The notes beneath the pieces were generated by a model. It worked only from the letters and a program-made list of their open reading frames with translations. It was not told the origin of the DNA and did no database searches. Made by a program: the position numbers and the translations under genes. 39,036 nt of DNA, taken from Planctomycetota bacterium (GTDB lineage Bacteria > Planctomycetota > Phycisphaerae > WQYP01). Shown here one piece after another: positions 34,974-39,036 of the stretch; position 1 is the stretch's first letter, and each line of letters starts with the position of its first letter. The DNA is taken from the NCBI GenBank assembly GCA_021810145.1, contig JAJZJL010000027.1:1-39036 (forward strand), given 5' to 3'.

Positions 34974-37900
34974 CTAATCCTCCGCCGCCTCCGCACCCAT
35001 GCGGTATTTGATGTCGTAGTTAATGATAAAATCCAATTCCTCCGGTGTGAAGCCGTAATGTTCGGCGAGCACATGGTCGATCTCGTCAATGATGGGCTTG
35101 GATAGATTGGGGCGGAATTCCTGGAATTCACAATCCTCGCGCTTTCTGACGATTGAGTTCTTCTTGTAATCCGTCATCAGACGGTCAAAAATACCAACGA
35201 GTTTCGGGCGCGTCGCGCAATCGAACTGCCCAACCGGGAATCGCCCCACATCCACCGCTGTCAGGTTCCGTCCATTGCAGATCGACATGAACCAGAAGAA
35301 GAACAGGCTGCTATTCAAAACAGCACACACGCACTTGCCATCGGCCTCATTATGGAAAGCGAGGTCACGGAAGTGGTGCACCGAACGTGAACGGGTATCG
35401 CTCTTGAAGTACTGCTCGAAATCCATCGACCTGATCCAATAGCGTGGGCTTCGATGGTAATGGGCGATAAAACCACGGTGTCCTGCTGCGTAATTTGACT
35501 GCGCGTCCTTGTCAGCACGCTTCTCTATCTTGCTGAGCAGTCCCAGTGCCGGCGGCTCACCCAGTTGCGCGATCCGATTCAGCCGAGAATGTACGCATGA
35601 GGTGAGATAGGTAAGGGTGGGGAAGAGCGAACTCCGTTCTTCGGCGCACCAGTGGTGGTATTGCGTCGTAAAAAGCAAGCGAGGACCCCGCGGTCCGCCA
35701 TCCCCGAGGGCTATGCAGAGCCGTTGGTCGACTCCATCAAAGAGCTTGGCGGGCCGGATAGCGTAGGTGCTGTACCAGAGGGTACCAAAACGTTTGGCAA
35801 GCACGCCGCGCAAGCACGCCGTCTCGTCCAATCCGACCGCGCTCGATGGAATGATCATTCCGAGTCTTCCACCCGGGTGGAGCAGAAAAGCAGAACGCTC
35901 GACGCAGAACGCGTACAGGTTCTCAGCGGATGCAGTGTGGTAGGTCGCGTCAAGGATGTTGTACGAGTCTTTCGCCCTTCGATATTCGACATACGGCGGA
36001 TTGCCGATGATCACATCGAAACCGCCCTGGCTCATTACGCCGTAAAACTCTGTGAACCAGTGGAAGGGTTGGTGGGAGGATTTCCATTTCTCGAATTCCT
36101 TCGGCTTGTTCTGCACATCAATACCGTATTCACCGGCCAAATAGCGGTCCAGACGATCGGCCAGTTTTGCCAGCGCCTGGCGCATGGCGGTTTTGGTTTC
36201 GGCGATCAGTTCCGAGTCGGCCCGCGGGGATAAACCCCGCGGCTCGCTGGGGCATTGGGGTGGGTTGCGCGCTCCACTGGAGGAGGGGATTTGCAATTCC
36301 TTGAACTGGGAGAAAATTCGGGCGGCACCGCTGGCGCTGCGTTCGATGTCCCGCAATTCGTTGGCGGAGAATAGCAGTTTGCCTTCCTGGCCCTTCCGCA
36401 AGCTTTCCAGGGTAGCATACCCCACCAGCGTGTTGCCGGCGCGGATGTTGAAATCGATATCGGGCAGCGGTTCGATTTGCTCGAATGTTTCAGCCTGGGC
36501 GGCGAGTTTCAGAAATAGCCGCAACTTACAGATTTCCACCGCCTCGGGCATGATGTCCACGCCGAAGAGATTATTAATGATGATGCTTTTCAGGATGAAA
36601 TAGGTTTCACTCGGGTGCGCGGCGGTTTGTGATAAAACCGAGCGGAAATCGGTAAATTTTTCCGGCTGGCCCATCGGCGCCACCTCGGAGAGGAAGCCTT
36701 CCATCCGGCCCAGGCAATCCTCGTAAAGCGTTTCAAGGATGCGCAGGGCTGCGAATAGAAACGCGCCGGAGCCACAGGTGGGGTCCAGAACGGTAATTCC
36801 ACGGATGGCGTTCCAGAAAGCGCGCAGAAGTTCCGGGCCTTCGCACATCGATACCGCGTCGCGGGCGAACCTCCAGATATCCAGGTTCAGCGTGATCAGG
36901 TCATTGATTTCATGAACTTCGCCGGCGCGGAGTTTTTCCCTGATTTCAAGGCACCGGGTGCGGCGGGCCACATACTCGCGCCAGGTTTCCGTGGGCAGGC
37001 GGAGGGGGTCGTCCTTCGGTGCCTGCCCGAGGTTGTAGCGTTTATCGAACATGCGGGCGTTCGCATCGCGCATGCCTGCCTGGACAAAATCAGGCAACTC
37101 CTGCTCCGGCACCGTTGCACCATCCGCGTGGACCACGCCCTTGAGCACGGCGGGATATATGTACCGGTCCGGGTCGTCCTTCAGCAACCGCCAAAGGTAG
37201 CTGCCCGGCCTAAACGCTATCGGGCACTGCTTTTTCGCGGAATCAAACAGGAACGGGATCAGGGTGTTTTTGCTGATGTATTCGGTAATGTCCTCTTTGG
37301 TGTAGTAGGCTCCCATCTGTTTCTGGTTGATATATTTTTCAAATATGTAACCGACAACATCGGGGTTAATTTCGTTGTCGGCCCGGAGCGGGCGCTCATC
37401 GAGGTGCCAGCGATATTTGTCGAAAAAATCGAAAAGTTTCTCGAATGCCTCGTCAGGAATATCGATTTCAGGGTACCGCTGTTCGAGCTCGTGGACCTCA
37501 AAAAAGCCGCCGTTGAGGTAGGGAACCTTGCCCAGCAGTTTCTCCATCCGGGCATCGCGCTGGGCGGGCGCTTTGGCCAGGCCGTCGTGGAATAACCGCA
37601 GGAGAAAGTAACGGTAGAAGCTGTGGAATTTATCTTTACCTTGACGTTGTTGCAGCAGGTTCAGGCGGTTGCGAAGGTAATCGACGTCGTTGTCCAGAAA
37701 TCCCTTTTTCTGGATGAAATAGACGAACATAAGGCGGTTAAGCATCAGAGAGCCGTACCATTTCAGATCGCCAGCCTCGGCGATGCCCTTGATGAAGGTG
37801 AGCAGAGCGGCGTGTTCGGCCTTGAATTGCTCGTAGAAGCGCTTGGTAACTTTTTCCACATCGAAAGCGGCACTGGCCCGCCCGGCGACGGTCGCGATGT

Positions 37901-38327
37901 TAAGGGACTCCTCCTCATCAAGGGAGAAACTGATGGCGGCGAGCTTCTGGGCCAGCGCTTCGCCGGATTGGTCCGGGGCGACCGTGAATGATCGGCTGGC
38001 TGCGGGGCGGCCAACCTGGCGGCGTGTCCATTGCCAGATTTGTTGTTTGTCATCCGTGAAGATGATCATGTGCTCATAGGCGGTGGCGGTGAGCTTGTTG
38101 TCAATTTTGATACGTGTTGTGCGGTCGGGAATTTGCGGGCAATGCAGGATGCGAAATCCACGTTTCTGGGCGATAGCGGTGAGCGTGAAAGTTTTATCGG
38201 CGACACTCACACTCAGTTTGCCGGAGTCGTTATCCCAGCCGAGGTGCTCACGGAAGAGGTGGCGGAAGTCGCGGCGGCTTAAAGAGTCGCGGATGGCGGC
38301 AATGTTGGTTCTGTGCGTTTCGGACAT
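34974..38327 (-). CDS. COG1002-type class I DNA N6-adenine methyltransferase (type IIG-like)
   Basis: The 1117-residue protein has an N-terminal domain (RRDFRHLFREHLGWDND, IAQKRGFRILHC, TAYEHMIIFTDDKQQIWQWTRR), and a helical part with AFDVEKVTKRFYEQFKAEH and YGSLMLNRLMFVYFIQKKGFL. The methylase core follows: motif I VLDPTCGSGAF at 513-523 and the catalytic NPPY at 776-779. The target-recognition part lies after that, and the C-terminus ends AEHYGFTPEELDFIINYD. It modifies adenine in DNA; the N-domain could be a nuclease, but I cannot identify a sure PD-(D/E)xK site. Residues about 681-705 (PSSSGARNPPQ..SEPRGLSPR) encode a REP-like insert. The ATG at 38327 has no good Shine-Dalgarno site; the frame extends to 38678 through the repeat. 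It is followed 2 bp later by the NTPase gene. Confidence 0.85.
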   Translation of the reverse strand: MSETHRTNIAAIRDSLSRRDFRHLFREHLGWDNDSGKLSVSVADKTFTLTAIAQKRGFRILHCPQIPDRTTRIKIDNKLTATAYEHMIIFTDDKQQIWQWTRRQVGRPAASRSFTVAPDQSGEALAQKLAAISFSLDEEESLNIATVAGRASAAFDVEKVTKRFYEQFKAEHAALLTFIKGIAEAGDLKWYGSLMLNRLMFVYFIQKKGFLDNDVDYLRNRLNLLQQRQGKDKFHSFYRYFLLRLFHDGLAKAPAQRDARMEKLLGKVPYLNGGFFEVHELEQRYPEIDIPDEAFEKLFDFFDKYRWHLDERPLRADNEINPDVVGYIFEKYINQKQMGAYYTKEDITEYISKNTLIPFLFDSAKKQCPIAFRPGSYLWRLLKDDPDRYIYPAVLKGVVHADGATVPEQELPDFVQAGMRDANARMFDKRYNLGQAPKDDPLRLPTETWREYVARRTRCLEIREKLRAGEVHEINDLITLNLDIWRFARDAVSMCEGPELLRAFWNAIRGITVLDPTCGSGAFLFAALRILETLYEDCLGRMEGFLSEVAPMGQPEKFTDFRSVLSQTAAHPSETYFILKSIIINNLFGVDIMPEAVEICKLRLFLKLAAQAETFEQIEPLPDIDFNIRAGNTLVGYATLESLRKGQEGKLLFSANELRDIERSASGAARIFSQFKELQIPSSSGARNPPQCPSEPRGLSPRADSELIAETKTAMRQALAKLADRLDRYLAGEYGIDVQNKPKEFEKWKSSHQPFHWFTEFYGVMSQGGFDVIIGNPPYVEYRRAKDSYNILDATYHTASAENLYAFCVERSAFLLHPGGRLGMIIPSSAVGLDETACLRGVLAKRFGTLWYSTYAIRPAKLFDGVDQRLCIALGDGGPRGPRLLFTTQYHHWCAEERSSLFPTLTYLTSCVHSRLNRIAQLGEPPALGLLSKIEKRADKDAQSNYAAGHRGFIAHYHRSPRYWIRSMDFEQYFKSDTRSRSVHHFRDLAFHNEADGKCVCAVLNSSLFFFWFMSICNGRNLTAVDVGRFPVGQFDCATRPKLVGIFDRLMTDYKKNSIVRKREDCEFQEFRPNLSKPIIDEIDHVLAEHYGFTPEELDFIINYDIKYRMGAEAAED
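36227..36247. repeat. REP-like half element inside the methylase gene (copy 2)
   Basis: GGGATAAACCC-CGCGGCTCGC matches the right arm of the palindrome at 38432-38490 except for one base. It lies in frame in the methylase gene and encodes SEPRGLSPR (about residues 694-702). The flanking residues (Pro/Ser-rich, between a helix and a conserved KLADRLDRYLAGEYG stretch) do not look like methylase sequence. Confidence 0.65.
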
Positions 38328-38431
38328 GGTGGGAATTATGCCGCAACGCGGCGGATTTGGGTAGTGGGTTGAAGTAATAATCGGTATTGGAGTAAAGCGA
38401 AGAAATGGCGGCGCGCACGGCGGTGCAAAAA

Positions 38432-38490
38432 GCGAGCCGCGTGGGTTTATCCCCGCGGTGCGGACCACCGGGATAAACCCAGCGGCTCGC
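38432..38490. repeat. REP-like imperfect palindrome next to the transposase
   Basis: The left arm GCGAGCCGC-GT-GGGTTTATCCC (38432-38453) pairs with the right arm GGGATAAACCC-A-GCGGCTCGC (38470-38490), giving 20 paired bases with one bulged base, around a GC-rich centre. Both ends carry a run of A (AAAAA) on the same strand. It lies 50 bp from the stop of a REP-associated transposase gene, which is where such elements are usually found, and upstream of the methylase gene. Confidence 0.8.
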
Positions 38491-38539
38491 AAAAAGAATC
38501 GGTGCCGCAGCGCAATCAGCTCGCGGGCGTTGCCGGGCG

Positions 38540-39036
38540 TCAGCGGGCGGGGTGAGGGATTACCCGCATATTGATGATTTCGCAGAGTATTGCACGTTGA
38601 TTGCGAATGTATTCTTCCACTGCATCTAAGGAGCGTTGGCTGTGCAGGTACCGGCCGCTTCCGCCGCGTGTCCACCACCGGCCGGGGTGGCCAGCGCCGG
38701 CAGAGAGTGCGGCGGTGGAGACACCCTTGAGAATGCGCCGCACCGCCGGACCGTCATCGGGGCAGTTGGCTGTGAGCGTATGAACATGGCCGGCCATCAC
38801 CGCGGCACGGACAATATGCCAGTGTCGCGCGGCCGCGGCGTTTTTCATTGCTTCCGCGACAGTAAAGGCCTGCTGCGGCAGCAACCAGACGGTTTCATGC
38901 TGCTGGGCTTTTTTTGCGGCGGCGAACGTGTGCGGGTTGTCGCGGGAGACAGGCTCACCATGCTGGCTTCGCCTGGAGGTATAGCGCCCATTTTTCATCA
39001 GCGTGTTGGATACGTAGCCGCGGGGGTCGCCCGGCA
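38540..39036 (-). CDS. REP-associated tyrosine transposase (IS200-like Y1), 5' end cut off by the window
   Basis: The visible 164 residues begin PGDPRGYVSNTL at the window edge and continue to a stop at 38540. They contain VMAGHVHTL, which holds the HUH metal motif (HVH) of Y1 transposases, then a CPDDGPAVRRILKG helix, RWWTRGGSGRYLHSQR and AVEEYIRNQRA with a candidate catalytic Tyr. 'W...PGD.RGYV' with these motifs is the pattern of REP-associated tyrosine transposases of planctomycetes. These single-copy enzymes process REP palindromes. The ATG at 38998 is an internal Met; the true start is beyond the window. The REP-like palindrome 50 bp downstream is its likely substrate. Confidence 0.83.
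   Translation of the reverse strand, partial: PGDPRGYVSNTLMKNGRYTSRRSQHGEPVSRDNPHTFAAAKKAQQHETVWLLPQQAFTVAEAMKNAAAARHWHIVRAAVMAGHVHTLTANCPDDGPAVRRILKGVSTAALSAGAGHPGRWWTRGGSGRYLHSQRSLDAVEEYIRNQRAILCEIINMRVIPHPAR

Noticed and set aside
34973-35131. Longer N-terminus of the NTPase gene
   Set aside because: The extra codons overlap the methylase gene in another frame and look Arg/Ser-rich. The ATG at 34972 has GGAGG and sits 2 bp behind the methylase stop.
38328-38678. 117 extra N-terminal residues on the methylase
   Set aside because: They run through the REP-like palindrome, have no family similarity, and precede the normal N-terminal domain that starts at 38327.

Overview
The window looks like chromosomal DNA of a planctomycete, most likely class Phycisphaerae. 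This is inferred from gene content rather than from any marker sequence: a DUF1573 protein and a MauE-type protein with a CGCFG motif, long propeller proteins, LolA-like secreted proteins, a Gfo/Idh/MocA-rich metabolism and a moderately GC-rich composition. Promoters of the -35/-10 type and Shine-Dalgarno sites are visible at many genes. A few starts are GTG, and some lack a Shine-Dalgarno site.

Layout. (1) 1-9149, mostly + strand housekeeping: a C-terminal gene fragment, a secreted LolA-like/DUF2092-type protein, a 7Fe ferredoxin, a stand-alone ribosomal protein bS18, a minus-strand PH-domain membrane protein, metK, a Gfo/Idh-aldo/keto reductase fusion under a palindromic operator, then trpG, trpF and lipA. 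(2) 9762-16962, minus strand: a set of envelope genes made of a large propeller protein, a Cys-rich exported (perhaps lipo-) protein, a LolA-like protein, a DUF1573 protein and a MauE-thioredoxin fusion. The last three are coupled by GTGA overlaps. (3) 17383-20458: a divergent pair for surface polysaccharide, an O-antigen ligase/Wzy-like polymerase (minus) and a Wzx-like flippase (plus). (4) 20459-21807: tRNA-Gln(TTG) followed by about 600 bp of degenerate tandem repeats with hairpins. (5) 21808-27096, + strand: glmU-like, prs, rplY, pth, rpsF, ssb, rplI, a conserved bacterial order from which rpsR is missing (it lies 23 kb upstream). (6) 27400-31173: a class I photolyase, three different short-period repeats in a row, and an OprB-type porin. 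(7) 31367-39036, minus strand: a defence-like island with a truncated type III Res gene, relics of a DNA methylase C-terminus, a membrane-anchored P-loop NTPase, a full-length COG1002-type DNA methylase with the NTPase start 2 bp after its stop, a REP-like palindrome and a REP-associated tyrosine transposase running off the edge.

Best candidates for something undescribed are the redox/secretion operon at 9.7-13.9 kb, which could be a dedicated disulfide-handling set for a Cys-rich surface protein, and the methylase-membrane NTPase pair at 32.9-38.3 kb. REP-like elements related to the one next to the transposase sit around that second locus, and one lies in frame inside the methylase gene. 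No rRNA, CRISPR array or complete insertion sequence was seen.
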